Shown one piece after another: positions 26,288 to 34,522 of a stretch of DNA of 64,000 bases. Where the stretch lies: positions 62,001-126,000 of the forward strand of contig NZ_JAOEAL010000003.1 in assembly GCF_029835735.1 (NCBI RefSeq), written 5' to 3'. This DNA is from Shewanella sp. GD04112. Its GTDB lineage: Bacteria; Pseudomonadota; Gammaproteobacteria; Enterobacterales; Shewanellaceae. The notes under the pieces are model-generated. The model had not been told where the DNA came from. It searched no databases and worked only from the letters and a program-made list of their open reading frames with translations. Each line of letters begins with the position of its first letter. The first letter of the stretch is position 1. A program made the position numbers and the translations under genes.

Positions 26288-27580
26288 GAGGGCGTTCAAA
26301 ATTCTGTGTCAGGCTAATTTTTAAATTTCCAGCACGCTATCTAAACGTCCTTCAAAATAAATCGCTAACTGAGATAAACAAAGGCTCCAATTGTGGATTG
26401 GCATGGTCCATTTATCTGAGGCGTTTAATATGCCTGCGTAAAGTAGCTTCAACAAGCTATTTTCATTAGGAAAAGCACCTTTGGTTTTGGTGAGCTTTCT
26501 AAATTGGCGATGCACAGCCTCAACCGCATTGGTCGTGTAAATCACTTTCCTGATATGTTCTGGGTACTTAAAATAATGGGACAAATTATGCCATTTGCGA
26601 CGCCAAGAGTTGATTACCAGCGGATAAGCATCACCCCATTTGGCCTCCAGTTCGTCCAATGCCATCTCTGCGGCTTCTTTACTCACGGCTCGATACACAG
26701 GCTTTAAATCAGCCATAAACGCTTTCTGATTTTTTGAGGCGACATACTTCATTGAGTTGCGGATCTGGTGGATAACACATAGCTGTGTTTCCGTATGAGG
26801 GAAGATACTGGCTATGGCCTCAGGGAAACCGGTCAAACCGTCAACACAGGCGATAAGAATATCTTTTACACCACGATTATTAAGATCGGTCAGTACGGAT
26901 AGCCAGTAATTAGCGCCTTCATTTTCGGACAAGTGAAGCCCTAAAATTTCCTTTTTTCCTTTCATATTAAGCGCTAACAATGTGTAAACGGCTTTACTGA
27001 CGTAACGCCCATCCTCTTTGACTTTGTAATGTATCGCATCAAGCCAAACGATAGGATAATGGCTATCTAATGGGCGCTGTTGCCACGCTTTAAGTTCGGG
27101 GATGAGTTTGTCAGTGATAGCACTGACTGTTGCGTTAGACACATTGAGCCCATACATATCTTCAACATGTTGATTAATATCGCGATAGCTCATACCTATA
27201 CTGAACATCGATAACACTTTACGTTCGATTTCATCGGTTAGCGTAGTTTGATTTTTCTTAATCAACTGAGGCTCAAAGGTGCCATTGCGGTCTCTAGGCG
27301 CGTCTAACTCAAAGTTACCGGACGGATACTTAATGGTCTTAGAGGTTTTGCCATTTTTACGATTAGGCTGAGGATCATGCGCTAAATGCTGCTCAAGCTC
27401 AGCCTGGAGAGCCGCTTCAGTGAGTTGCTTGATCAGTGGACCAAGAATGCTGTCTTTACCTGTGAGGCTTTTACCTGATTGCAGATCTTTAAGGGCTTGT
27501 TCGAAGTTAAAAGGTTGGGTCATGTGTCATTCCTGTTTTTGAATATTTTACTGAAATGACACAGAATTATGAACACTACC
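26288..27580 (-). mobile_element. IS256-family insertion sequence
   Basis: This 1,293-bp IS has imperfect inverted ends sharing TTCAxAATTCTGTGTCA and is flanked by a perfect 8-bp duplication, CATATATG, at 26280-26287 and 27581-27588. The right duplication overlaps the terminal repeat of the adjacent IS110 element. Confidence 0.92.
26321..27523 (-). CDS. IS256-family (Mutator-type) transposase
   Basis: This 400-residue DDE transposase of the IS256/Mutator class is recognisable by VWLDAIHYKVKEDGRYVSKA (first Asp), ILIACVDGLTGFPEAI (second Asp), CVIHQIRNSMKYVASK, and YTTNAVEAVHRQFRKLTKTKG (catalytic Glu region). It is full length, with the start at 27523 close to the IS right end. It is likely active and moves by copy-out-paste-in. 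Confidence 0.95.
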   Translation of the reverse strand: MTQPFNFEQALKDLQSGKSLTGKDSILGPLIKQLTEAALQAELEQHLAHDPQPNRKNGKTSKTIKYPSGNFELDAPRDRNGTFEPQLIKKNQTTLTDEIERKVLSMFSIGMSYRDINQHVEDMYGLNVSNATVSAITDKLIPELKAWQQRPLDSHYPIVWLDAIHYKVKEDGRYVSKAVYTLLALNMKGKKEILGLHLSENEGANYWLSVLTDLNNRGVKDILIACVDGLTGFPEAIASIFPHTETQLCVIHQIRNSMKYVASKNQKAFMADLKPVYRAVSKEAAEMALDELEAKWGDAYPLVINSWRRKWHNLSHYFKYPEHIRKVIYTTNAVEAVHRQFRKLTKTKGAFPNENSLLKLLYAGILNASDKWTMPIHNWSLCLSQLAIYFEGRLDSVLEI

Positions 27581-27585
27581 CATAT

Positions 27586-28906
27586 ATGGACGCCTCAGCT
27601 TTTACAACACTTTTGAATGATTGGTTCACTACCATATATTCGGCGTCTAAATAGGCTTTTTACCCGCGCCATGATGTAAATCCGAAACCCATTACCTTAT
27701 CACTACATCGGCATTTAATGCCTTGGTCAAGTCAGGCTCTAATAGGTACGGTTGACCGTTTATTCATCAGTGCATGTAAACTTTTACGTGATGCTTAACG
27801 TCTTACGCAAACGCTTTATTAACGTCGAAATTATCGTTACTCGTGAGGATCCGCCATCCTATACGCGCTATTTTATTGGCCAATGCGACAACGGCTTTGT
27901 GTCGACCTTGCCTTAACGCAAGTGCATTAAACCATCGCCCAAGTCTATCATCACGTTTGCTCGCAAATCGGCCAACGGCTCTGGCGCCGTGGATGAGTAA
28001 AACACGTAGTTCTGAGCTGCCATTTTTCGTGATCGATCCTAGTCGAACTTTTCCACCAGAACTCGATTGCGATGGCACTAAGCCACACCATGCAGATAAT
28101 TGCCGGCCATTTTTAAATTGATGACCCGAACCTAATTCACTCATAAAGCTTGCTGTGACTAATGGTCCAAAGCCAGGGATCGACAGCAATGCATTGTAGC
28201 GAGGTTGGATTTGACATAGCGCTTTAATGTCGAGCTCGATTTGATTAATTCTTTCATTTAAAACACATAAATCTTCATATAAAAATTTTAACAGGTAATG
28301 AAGCGTATGAGACAGTTCATGCTCATTATTTGCTAAAATACGGCTAAGTGACGCTTGTAATTGCAACCTGCCGACAGAGAAGATCACACCAGACTCGCTC
28401 GCTAGGCTTCGAATTTGATTGACCATGGCGGTTCGATTTTGAACGAGACGACTACGTACACAACGTAATGCTTTAATGTCTTGTTGCTCAACAGTTTTAA
28501 CTGGAACCATGTGGATATTAGGTCTGAAAACCGCTTCGCATATAGCGAGGGCATCGTTGGCATCATTCTTTTGGTTTGCAACAAATGGCTTAACATGTTG
28601 AGCAGGGATCAATTGCACTTGATAACCAAGAGCTTGAAATTGTCTTCCCCAGTAATGCGCCGTACCACAGGCCTCCATAGCAATAAGGCTACCTTCGGGG
28701 AATTGTCTAATTTTATCGAGCAGCTTGTTTCTGTTAACCTTTTTGTTACTCATGACAGAGTTATCCATAAGACAAACACAAACTTGAAAAACATTTTTGG
28801 CTAAATCGATACCAATAACTTTAATATCCATGATGGAAACCTCCAGAACTATTTGTCAGCTTTAAGCTTGGCATAATACTGCAAGCTTAGGTGCTGAGGC
28901 GTCCAT
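27586..28906 (-). mobile_element. IS110-family (IS1111-like) insertion sequence
   Basis: About 1.3 kb bounded by a perfect 14-bp inverted repeat, ATGGACGCCTCAGC, at 27586-27599 and inverted at 28893-28906. Subterminal inverted repeats are typical of the IS1111 subgroup. Non-coding flanks of about 190 bp downstream and 60 bp upstream of the transposase would encode the bridge RNA; which flank carries it was not determined. Confidence 0.8.
27803..28831 (-). CDS. IS110-family DEDD transposase
   Basis: This 342-residue recombinase has an N-terminal RuvC-like DEDD domain: IGIDLAKNVFQVCV (first Asp), IAMEACGTAHYWGR (Glu), and NDANDALAICEAV (Asp pair). The C-terminal domain begins near LLSIPGFGPLVTASFMSELG and contains the serine-bearing SSGGKVRLGSITKNGSSELR. 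These are diagnostic for IS110/IS1111 elements, which use a bridge RNA to choose targets. It is full length. Confidence 0.94.
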   Translation of the reverse strand: MDIKVIGIDLAKNVFQVCVCLMDNSVMSNKKVNRNKLLDKIRQFPEGSLIAMEACGTAHYWGRQFQALGYQVQLIPAQHVKPFVANQKNDANDALAICEAVFRPNIHMVPVKTVEQQDIKALRCVRSRLVQNRTAMVNQIRSLASESGVIFSVGRLQLQASLSRILANNEHELSHTLHYLLKFLYEDLCVLNERINQIELDIKALCQIQPRYNALLSIPGFGPLVTASFMSELGSGHQFKNGRQLSAWCGLVPSQSSSGGKVRLGSITKNGSSELRVLLIHGARAVGRFASKRDDRLGRWFNALALRQGRHKAVVALANKIARIGWRILTSNDNFDVNKAFA

Positions 28907-29000
28907 CACATCACTACAAAAGATTCTACACTCCAATTCCACTACCTATTAATCGGTAAGAAGACTAAACCAAAACACAGCTCCGCCAGTTTCGCGAGCT

Positions 29001-29582
29001 CTATAATTGAACTGTACCGCGAATACGGCTTAGCCAAAACCAACCATGCGCCTCAACCTCTTTGTACCAAGGCACTTTGAACCCCGCGTCAGTCACGATG
29101 AGAGGGGTAACATGCAAAGGTAAAATCTTGGCTAAGTCCGCTAAAAAACCGTTGTGGGAGGCCTTAGAGCATTGTTCTGATAGGGGATAGGACTTCTCAT
29201 ACAGGGTAATAGAGCGGCCATTGAAGGCTATTGAGGCGCGCAGAGCCATGATGCGTTTATGCTCTCGGATGTCTGACCAATCGACGAGCACAATCGGCAT
29301 AGGGTTACCAGAACAGATGAGGCTGGCATGCCATTGGTAGACAGCTAACCGTTCTTGATGCAGATGCGTGTTGCCGAGCAAACGATCAATGCGCTTGATG
29401 TTGTGCTTGGTTCGGGCCGTGGTTGGTAAATTTCGACCTAACTCAGTCAAGGTCAGTGTCTTACATTCAATCAGTGCCTTAGAGGCCAGCATCAAGCTGT
29501 TTAATCGTTTTAGGTGAAGTTCTGGGCAGTATTGGTGTAAAGAATGTTGTAGGATATTGGCTTCGCGCATCTTGTTGTCCAA
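29001..29582 (-). pseudogene. IS10-like (IS4 family) transposase, N-terminal half
   Basis: This 193-codon fragment corresponds closely to the N-terminal half of the IS10 transposase, which is about 400 residues. It contains HLKRLNSLMLASKALIECKT, KHNIKRIDRLLGNTHLHQER and IVLVDWSDIREHKR (first catalytic Asp), plus VTDAGFKVPWYK (second Asp). It stops after SRIRGTVQL, so the Glu-bearing C-terminal part is gone. It is non-functional. One IS10-type end survives at 29676. Confidence 0.9.
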
Positions 29583-29676
29583 GTGTAGTTTTTAGCGAAA
29601 CCATTTGATCATGCAACAAGATGCGCTTCCACCCTAATTTGATGATTTATTTGTAAATCATCAGGGGATTCTTCAG
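29001..29676 (-). mobile_element. Truncated IS10-like element
   Basis: The right terminus is intact: on the reverse strand it reads CTGAAGAATCCCC, close to the IS10 end CTGATGAATCCCC. The left half and left end are missing, lost at about 29000. No target duplication can be assigned. Confidence 0.8.
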
Positions 29677-29745
29677 GGCTTTGCTTGGGTCTTGTTATGT
29701 TATCCTCAACTTGGCAAGGCTTTGCTACACATAAAAGGAGAACCA

Positions 29746-30447
29746 ATGCAATTAGGCGATGTGATGCTTGTTCGAGGTGAGGGGATTATTTCTGCAGGAC
29801 TACAAGCTATACAACAGTTTATCCACCTCGGAACTAAGTCAAGCCATGTTCTTTTTTGTCTCGGTGATGGATGCTTTATACACGCTACTGGAGATGGTGG
29901 TGTTCATCTCAAGTTTGTATTAGATGAATTTAATGAAGTAAAAGGCGACTGGAGAGTTATTCGCCTGAAGCATTTACCTGCAAGTAAGCGTGATACGCTA
30001 GCTCTTGCTGGATTTTATTTTTTAGATCAAGCTTATAACCATAAATTTTTCGTTTCAGGCAGTCCTCATAAAGCTTTTTGTTCAGAGCTAATTGGTGAAA
30101 TTTTTAAACGTGCCAATATCCCTATTATGGGAAATAAACTTCCACACAGGCTCACTCCTGCACATTTTGATCGTGAAGCTGATAAACAAGTGATGTGGAA
30201 AGATGTTACTGATGAATGCAAAGAGTATCTATCATCACACAGCCACTTAGAAGACGATCATCGTTTAGTCTTTGATACCCTAGTAAAATCATTGCACCGA
30301 AATAAGTTCCTTGGAGAAAGGAAAGCTGAAGTGTGGGATTTTATTAAAGCATTAGATCCTGTGATGTATTCAAAACTTAAACCAGTTCTAGATGAAGTTT
30401 CCCGAAAAACAAGAGTTAAATTCTGGAACAAAGAAGATAGCAACTAA
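29746..30447 (+). CDS. YiiX/NlpC-P60-like permuted papain-fold protein
   Basis: This 233-residue protein has the permuted papain (YiiX/YebB-like) layout: MQLGDVMLVRGEG at the start, then KSSHVLFCLGDGCFIHATGD supplying the catalytic His, and KAFCSELIGEIFKRAN supplying the Cys. Family members are thiol hydrolases or acyltransferases acting on peptidoglycan or lipids. The C-terminal 80 residues are helical and not recognised. The ATG at 29746 was chosen over 29692 because AAAAGGAG precedes it and the family begins there. It stands alone between an IS10 remnant and a TIGR02391 gene. The substrate is unknown. Confidence 0.65.
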   Translation: MQLGDVMLVRGEGIISAGLQAIQQFIHLGTKSSHVLFCLGDGCFIHATGDGGVHLKFVLDEFNEVKGDWRVIRLKHLPASKRDTLALAGFYFLDQAYNHKFFVSGSPHKAFCSELIGEIFKRANIPIMGNKLPHRLTPAHFDREADKQVMWKDVTDECKEYLSSHSHLEDDHRLVFDTLVKSLHRNKFLGERKAEVWDFIKALDPVMYSKLKPVLDEVSRKTRVKFWNKEDSN

Positions 30448-30689
30448 AAAAGCGACTATGGTAAGGTTTTTTGCTTTACTCAGAGTAATCCCCGAATTAC
30501 TAAATTAGCTGATTCACTGATATGGAAATGTCCCAACTCGTGTCAGGCCGATCAGTTCTGGCACGTTTATTGCCCCTAAATGCGCTAGCCCCCGAACTAG
30601 GACCACACTCTCGCGCTAGTTATTGACCTACTTTTCCTAATAGCAGATTATGAACCAAGTTGACCAATTGGAATTATACAGACAAAGTC
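30448..30689. other. Intergenic region with dispersed-repeat remnant
   Basis: No gene is visible. The segment ends with TTGACCTACTTTTCCTAAT (about 30623), a diverged copy of the repeat seen at 31569, 33645 and 43391. Preceding text also resembles the corresponding part of the 31.5-kb copy (a CCCAA tract, then CAGTTCTG). Confidence 0.35.
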
Positions 30690-31490
30690 ATGGAACGAAT
30701 TGAACCATTCAATGCACAAACTCTAGAGGCGGCTTGCCGAGTGCTTGCTGACACTGAAAGAGGCTTAACGGGTCCAGAGTTAGGATATTTAATTCAGGAT
30801 TGCAACATCCATGATATCAGCCCAACGATGACCAAATGGAAGAGGTTATTTAACTCTTTAGTCGATGCTCAAAATACATATCAAGTTGGCAATCATCTAA
30901 TTATGTTTATTAATCGTGCATTGAATCCTGTTAACTATGCTCGAGATAAGGAAAAATTTGAATGGCGTCGGTCTGAGCTGAACGTGGTTCTATCTTTCTC
31001 AGGTTTTCACGTCCGAGAGGATGGAAAAACTATCCGAATAGCCAAAGAGACGACCCTTAAAGGGGCAAGAGAGAAAGCTGGAGCGCTTAGAGTAAAGCTT
31101 GAAGATAGAGGTGCTCACGCAGAAGTGTTTAAGTATTGTCGTGCTGAATTACTCGATGAAAACTACTTTCATGCAGTTCTAGAAGCCATAAAAGGTATAG
31201 CGCAAAGAATTCGTGATATGTCCCTATTAACAACAGATGGTGCTGAACTCGTAAATTCAGCATTTTCTGTTAAAAATCCGGTACTAAAAATCAACTCATT
31301 AACTACAGAAACAGAAATAAGTGAACAGAAAGGCTTTAGCAATATGCTTGTCGGACTGTTTGGGGCAGTACGCAATCCGGTTGCTCATGCGCCTAAAAAA
31401 TATTGGGTAATGAGCGAACAAGATGCTTTAGATATTTTGTCCACTGCTTCTTTCATACATAGGAAATTGGATATTGCTGTAAAAGCATAA
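30690..31490 (+). CDS. TIGR02391 (Ymh) family protein
   Basis: This protein of about 266 residues ends in the TIGR02391/Ymh domain: GAELVNSAFSVKNPVLKINS, then GFSNMLVGLFGAVRNPVAHA and a helical tail (EQDALDILSTASFIHRKLD). The RNPVAHA motif resembles HEPN-type RxxxxH motifs, so an RNA-targeting or abortive-infection role is conceivable, but this is inference. The N-terminal half is not recognised. A start at TTG 30660 is possible; the ATG at 30690 looks better though it has no strong Shine-Dalgarno sequence. Lone genes of this type are common in defence-rich mobile regions. Confidence 0.6.
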   Translation: MERIEPFNAQTLEAACRVLADTERGLTGPELGYLIQDCNIHDISPTMTKWKRLFNSLVDAQNTYQVGNHLIMFINRALNPVNYARDKEKFEWRRSELNVVLSFSGFHVREDGKTIRIAKETTLKGAREKAGALRVKLEDRGAHAEVFKYCRAELLDENYFHAVLEAIKGIAQRIRDMSLLTTDGAELVNSAFSVKNPVLKINSLTTETEISEQKGFSNMLVGLFGAVRNPVAHAPKKYWVMSEQDALDILSTASFIHRKLDIAVKA

Positions 31491-31581
31491 ATTCGTTTGG
31501 TGCTCATAGAATGCCCCAAAACTTGTTTCGCATGACTGAACCAGTTCTGCTTGGTACTGGATTTTAGACCTAATTTTCGTA

Positions 31582-31902
31582 ATGCTAGTAAGTGTCTACG
31601 ATTTCAGTGGCGATGAATTTATTCGCCGCTATTTACTGCATGTTTTACCGAAAGGATTTATGCGAGTGCGGCATTTTGGCTTTCTGGCCAACGCGTGCCG
31701 TCGTAAAAAACTCGCGCTCATCAAGCCACACTTGCATCAATCTCAGCCAGCCATCGCGAGTCCAGCGGTGAAGGAGCTCTATACGTGGCTCTGCCCAACA
31801 TGTCAGCACGGTCATCTGCAATTCCAGGGGATAATAAAGCCTGCTGAGTTACTGATAAATACAGCTCAGTTTGCGTCGCCTCGCGCCGCAGGGTTGCCTT
31901 GA
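31582..31902 (+). pseudogene. IS91-family transposase, C-terminal remnant
   Basis: This open frame of 106 codons carries GDEFIRRYLLHVLPKGFMRV and RHFGFLANACRRKKLALIK, a segment conserved near the C-terminus of IS91-family Y2 (rolling-circle) transposases. It then has a Cys pair (CPTCQHGHLQF). The catalytic Tyr pair and the N-terminal part are absent, so this is debris. The first codons (from 31582) derive from a repeat also present at 43.4 kb. IS91-like elements can mobilise adjacent DNA, which may relate to how the neighbouring cassettes came here. Confidence 0.75.
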
Positions 31903-32178
31903 ACTAGAGGATAACGTAAGCGGTAGTTAACGTGTGAGGGATGAGAGCGGATGGCGTGATGCCGATGCAGGGGAAGAGTCATGTTTGACACTTGAACTTA
32001 CGGGCCAACACGCGCCATCGGCAACACTAAACACGGCCAAAACCGTTGCAGAGGAGGTTAAAGCACAAAATAATTCAAGCAATTAGTCCTCAATCGGTTA
32101 AAGAACCCCCTACCGTAAAAAAGCAAATTCCTATAGCATGATTAATACCAAATAGTACGGATGTGGCAGCGGCCAAGT
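31903..32178. other. Gene-free stretch between IS91 remnant and cassette array
   Basis: No gene is visible in about 275 bp. The left part is probably the rest of the IS91 terminal region; the right part leads into an attC site at 32179. It may hold an eroded gene cassette. Confidence 0.35.
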
Positions 32179-32234
32179 CCAACAATCGATTGATGCCCAG
32201 CAAACAGCACAGGGCATCAATACTAAGACGTTAT
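32179..32234 (+). repeat. Integron attC site 1
   Basis: It begins CCAACAA and ends GACGTTA, with inner arms TTGATGCCC and GGGCATCAA able to pair. This is the attC folded-hairpin pattern. It marks the end of a lost or eroded upstream cassette and the start of the next cassette. Confidence 0.7.
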
Positions 32235-32254
32235 GTTCAAAAAGGAGAAATCGA

Positions 32255-32788
32255 GTGGCACTCGTAAAATGTAAAGAATGTGGAGAGCAGGTAAGCACAA
32301 AGGCGAAGTCATGTCCTAAGTGTGGAGCTAAGCCACCGAAGAAAACGTCTTTCCTTACATGGGCTGTATTAGCCTTTATCGTCATTACTGTTTATGGCGC
32401 ATATCAGCAGGAGTCGAATATGACTCCTGAGCAAAAGGCTGCGAGAGCAGAGAAGCGAGAAGTCGAAAAAGCAGAAGAAGCGAAGAGAGATGCTGAGAAG
32501 AAAGCAGCTCAAGATGAAAAGTACAAAGAGTACGCTTGGATTGAAAAAGGAAAGGATGCTGTACTTGCCAGGCTCAAAGATCCAAAATCGGCAGAATTCA
32601 AGGACGTATATTTCTTTCGTGGTGCAGACAATGTTCCAATGACCTGCGGCCAAGTTAATTCTAAAAACTCATTTGGCGGCTTTGTTGGGTTTCAGCATTT
32701 CGTTTCGGGCGGTTCACCAGATATGACCTTCTTGCAAAATGAAGTCGATGATTTCGCATCAGTGTGGAACAAGTTCTGCACCAAATGA
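32255..32788 (+). CDS. Cassette protein: zinc ribbon, membrane anchor, coiled coil
   Basis: This 177-residue protein starts with GTG after an AAAGGAGAAAT site. Residues 4-25 form a zinc ribbon (CKECGEQVSTKAKSCPKCGA), followed by a transmembrane helix (FLTWAVLAFIVITVYGAY). Then comes a long charged helix rich in Glu, Lys and Ala (about residues 60-95), and a C-terminal domain with VLARLKDPKSAEFKDVYF, a phrase shared with many uncharacterised cassette and membrane proteins. Its stop codon lies at the first bases of attC 2, as usual in cassettes. Function unknown; likely anchored at the inner membrane. Confidence 0.72.
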   Translation: MALVKCKECGEQVSTKAKSCPKCGAKPPKKTSFLTWAVLAFIVITVYGAYQQESNMTPEQKAARAEKREVEKAEEAKRDAEKKAAQDEKYKEYAWIEKGKDAVLARLKDPKSAEFKDVYFFRGADNVPMTCGQVNSKNSFGGFVGFQHFVSGGSPDMTFLQNEVDDFASVWNKFCTK

Positions 32789-32850
32789 ACAATTTGCTGC
32801 ACCGGACAAACCTACGCTGCGCTTCGGTTTTCCGGTGAGCAAGGCGTTAG
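32787..32850 (+). repeat. Integron attC site 2
   Basis: It begins GAACAA and ends GGCGTTAG; arms TGCTGCACCGGA and TCCGGTGAGCA pair into a long hairpin with a short loop. It overlaps the stop codon of the preceding cassette gene. Confidence 0.85.
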
Positions 32851-32868
32851 CCCAAAATGGAGAATCAC

Positions 32869-33468
32869 ATGATCAAAAATATTTTAATAGGAACGGTTAT
32901 TGCGCTCGGAATGACCGGCTGTACTAGCATGGCTGACACTATGTCTAAAGCTGCTGGCCTTGGAGTTGTGTCGCAAGAAAAATCAACTTTTGATAACGCG
33001 ACAATTATTTCTGTTTCCCCAACATTTCTTTATACAAAAGGCTCTTGGGGAAACAGCATTAAGCTTGGGGCACGTTGGTCTAGCAAATCACCGGAGTATG
33101 TTGCCTTAATTCTTGCATATGACTCCAGCATCACCAGTAGCAGCACGGCATACCTAAGCCTTACTGGCATAGACATTAACATCGACGGAGAAATATCTTC
33201 ACACTCCACGGGAAGCCCAACAAACCTTGACAGCAGCGGCTACAACTCTGTGTCAAAAAACATTTACACATCCAGCCAAAATACCGTTGTCATTCCGTAC
33301 ACTCTTCTAGAGCGCATGGTTTCAGCAAAGGACTGCCGCCTCCGCATACAAACAGGCAAGGGCTATGAAGACTCAGAGTTTTCTATTGAGCGTATACCGG
33401 GCGGCCAAGGCACAGCAATTCTGTCAATAAAAGAGTTTATGGCCAAAGTTTCTGCGACAAGGGGCTAA
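32869..33468 (+). CDS. Cassette protein: putative lipoprotein
   Basis: This roughly 199-residue protein has a lipoprotein signal (MIKNILIGTVIALGMTGCTS), with the lipobox Cys near residue 17. The ATG at 32869 was chosen because GGAGAATCAC sits just before it; an in-frame ATG 12 bp upstream is less well placed. The mature part is Ser/Thr-rich, beta-like and unrecognised. It occupies the second cassette, and its TAA lies within attC 3. It is probably outer-membrane anchored. Cassettes usually lack promoters, so expression depends on an upstream one. Confidence 0.7.
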   Translation: MIKNILIGTVIALGMTGCTSMADTMSKAAGLGVVSQEKSTFDNATIISVSPTFLYTKGSWGNSIKLGARWSSKSPEYVALILAYDSSITSSSTAYLSLTGIDINIDGEISSHSTGSPTNLDSSGYNSVSKNIYTSSQNTVVIPYTLLERMVSAKDCRLRIQTGKGYEDSEFSIERIPGGQGTAILSIKEFMAKVSATRG

Positions 33469-33530
33469 CAAAAGCAAGCAATGGGATTGTCAAACGCTAC
33501 GCGTTTGCCAATCCCTGTTGCTGGCGTTAT
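33465..33530 (+). repeat. Integron attC site 3
   Basis: It starts CTAACAA and ends GGCGTTAT. Arms AGCAAGCAATGGGATTG and CAATCCCTGTTGCT pair with a short apical stem (CAAACG with CGTTTG). This is a clear attC of the VCR-like type closing the second cassette. Confidence 0.9.
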
Positions 33531-33696
33531 CGCCAGAGAAATTTTAATCCGAAACTCAAAAATTAGAGTTGGGGTTCTAACTCATTTATGCCCCAAAGCG
33601 ATTTAGCCGCCTTCAAAAAGTCATAATAAATAATCGTTGATTGACCAAATTTTAGTAATCTGAAAGAGTGCCCCTCTCATTAAGAATACTGTGCTT

Positions 33697-34047
33697 TCAG
33701 ATTAAATTTATCCCAAATAATTTTACGAGCAGTGCAAACAGCCCAAAGCAAAGTACGGTTATCACTACACCAATGAGTAAGGATGGCCAAAAATCAAAGC
33801 GCTGCAATAAAGAGGGAAAGATCAAAAACATAGGCAAAGTCGGTACAACATACCAAAATGTGTACCACGCGTGGTTTGCTATTTTCTCCATTGGCTGTTT
33901 TTCAACATAGAGCCAAATCATTGCCAAAATAGTGACTAATGGTAGCGCGACGATGAGCGCTCCTAGTTTATCGCTGCGCTTAGCAAGCTCAGAAGCGGCG
34001 ACGACTATAGCAGCTGTGATCAGATACTTCGTAATTAACCAGCCCAT
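33697..34047 (-). CDS. DUF3147-family inner-membrane protein
   Basis: This small hydrophobic protein of about 116 residues has four likely transmembrane helices (LITKYLITAAIVVAASELA; LGALIVALPLVTILAMIWLY; WYVVPTLPMFLIFPSLL; LLIGVVITVLCFGLFALLVK). The pattern is that of DUF3147. The ATG at 34047 follows GGAGAGGAC on the reverse strand, so the longer frame to 34116 is unlikely. It is divergent from the metal-efflux operon, with a shared palindrome between them. Homologues often accompany metal-resistance genes; the role is unknown. Confidence 0.72.
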   Translation of the reverse strand: MGWLITKYLITAAIVVAASELAKRSDKLGALIVALPLVTILAMIWLYVEKQPMEKIANHAWYTFWYVVPTLPMFLIFPSLLQRFDFWPSLLIGVVITVLCFGLFALLVKLFGINLI

Positions 34048-34069
34048 AGTGTCCTCTCCTTGAATAGAC

Positions 34070-34094
34070 AAAAACCGATTGCCTATCGGTTTTT
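34070..34094. promoter_or_regulatory. Palindrome upstream of blaI-like gene (operator or terminator)
   Basis: Arms AAAAACCGAT and ATCGGTTTTT with a short centre form a 25-bp near-perfect palindrome between two divergent genes. The same palindrome occurs at 35549-35571 at the start of the outer-membrane efflux gene. It could bind the BlaI-like repressor or act as a terminator. Confidence 0.45.
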
Positions 34095-34136
34095 GTTCTG
34101 TCATTATATCGTTCATTATGGAAAGAGAAAAGTGTT

Positions 34137-34514
34137 ATGCAGTTAGGTGAACTAGAAAAACAGGTTTTGCAGCATCTGTGGACAGAATCTGAAGCTGATG
34201 CAAAGCAAGTACATGCTGTGCTTGGTGTCTCTAGAGGGAACTCTCTTAATACCATTCAGAGCACTTTAGAACGCTTATTTAAAAAAGGATTGCTGAGTCG
34301 AACCAAGCAAGGACATGCCTATTTTTACAGGGCAAAAGTCGACCGAGAAGCGTTGATCGCTACACTTATTACCAATATCACTAGCGACTTTGTCGAAGAA
34401 GGTGAGCATAGTCTCATTGCGGCATTTAGTTCCGCATCAGCTAATCTGAATGATGCCCAACTCGATATGCTAGAACATTTAATTGAAGAACAACGTAAAC
34501 TTCGGAAAGGATAA
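34137..34514 (+). CDS. BlaI/MecI/CopY-family transcriptional repressor
   Basis: This 125-residue winged-helix repressor has the expected motifs: QLGELEKQVLQHLWTESEAD at the start, NTIQSTLERLFKKGLLSRTK for the recognition region, and a C-terminal dimerisation tail (LDMLEHLIEEQRKLRKG). In this family the repressor is relieved by metal binding (CopY) or by proteolysis through an M56 sensor protease (BlaR1/MecR1). The next gene, 8 bp on, is just such an M56-like protein. It probably controls the efflux genes that follow. No CopY Cys cluster is visible, favouring proteolytic control. Confidence 0.88.
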   Translation: MQLGELEKQVLQHLWTESEADAKQVHAVLGVSRGNSLNTIQSTLERLFKKGLLSRTKQGHAYFYRAKVDREALIATLITNITSDFVEEGEHSLIAAFSSASANLNDAQLDMLEHLIEEQRKLRKG

Positions 34515-34522
34515 TTAGGGTT

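Larger units (their letters stand above)
32179..33530 (+). mobile_element. Integron gene-cassette array without integrase
   Basis: Two cassettes in the same orientation are delimited by three attC sites (32179-32234, 32787-32850, 33465-33530). No integron integrase or attI is present in the window, so the array is a cluster lacking an integrase. Its proteins, a zinc-ribbon membrane protein and a lipoprotein, are typical of the unknown-function cassettes of marine chromosomal integrons. Confidence 0.75.
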
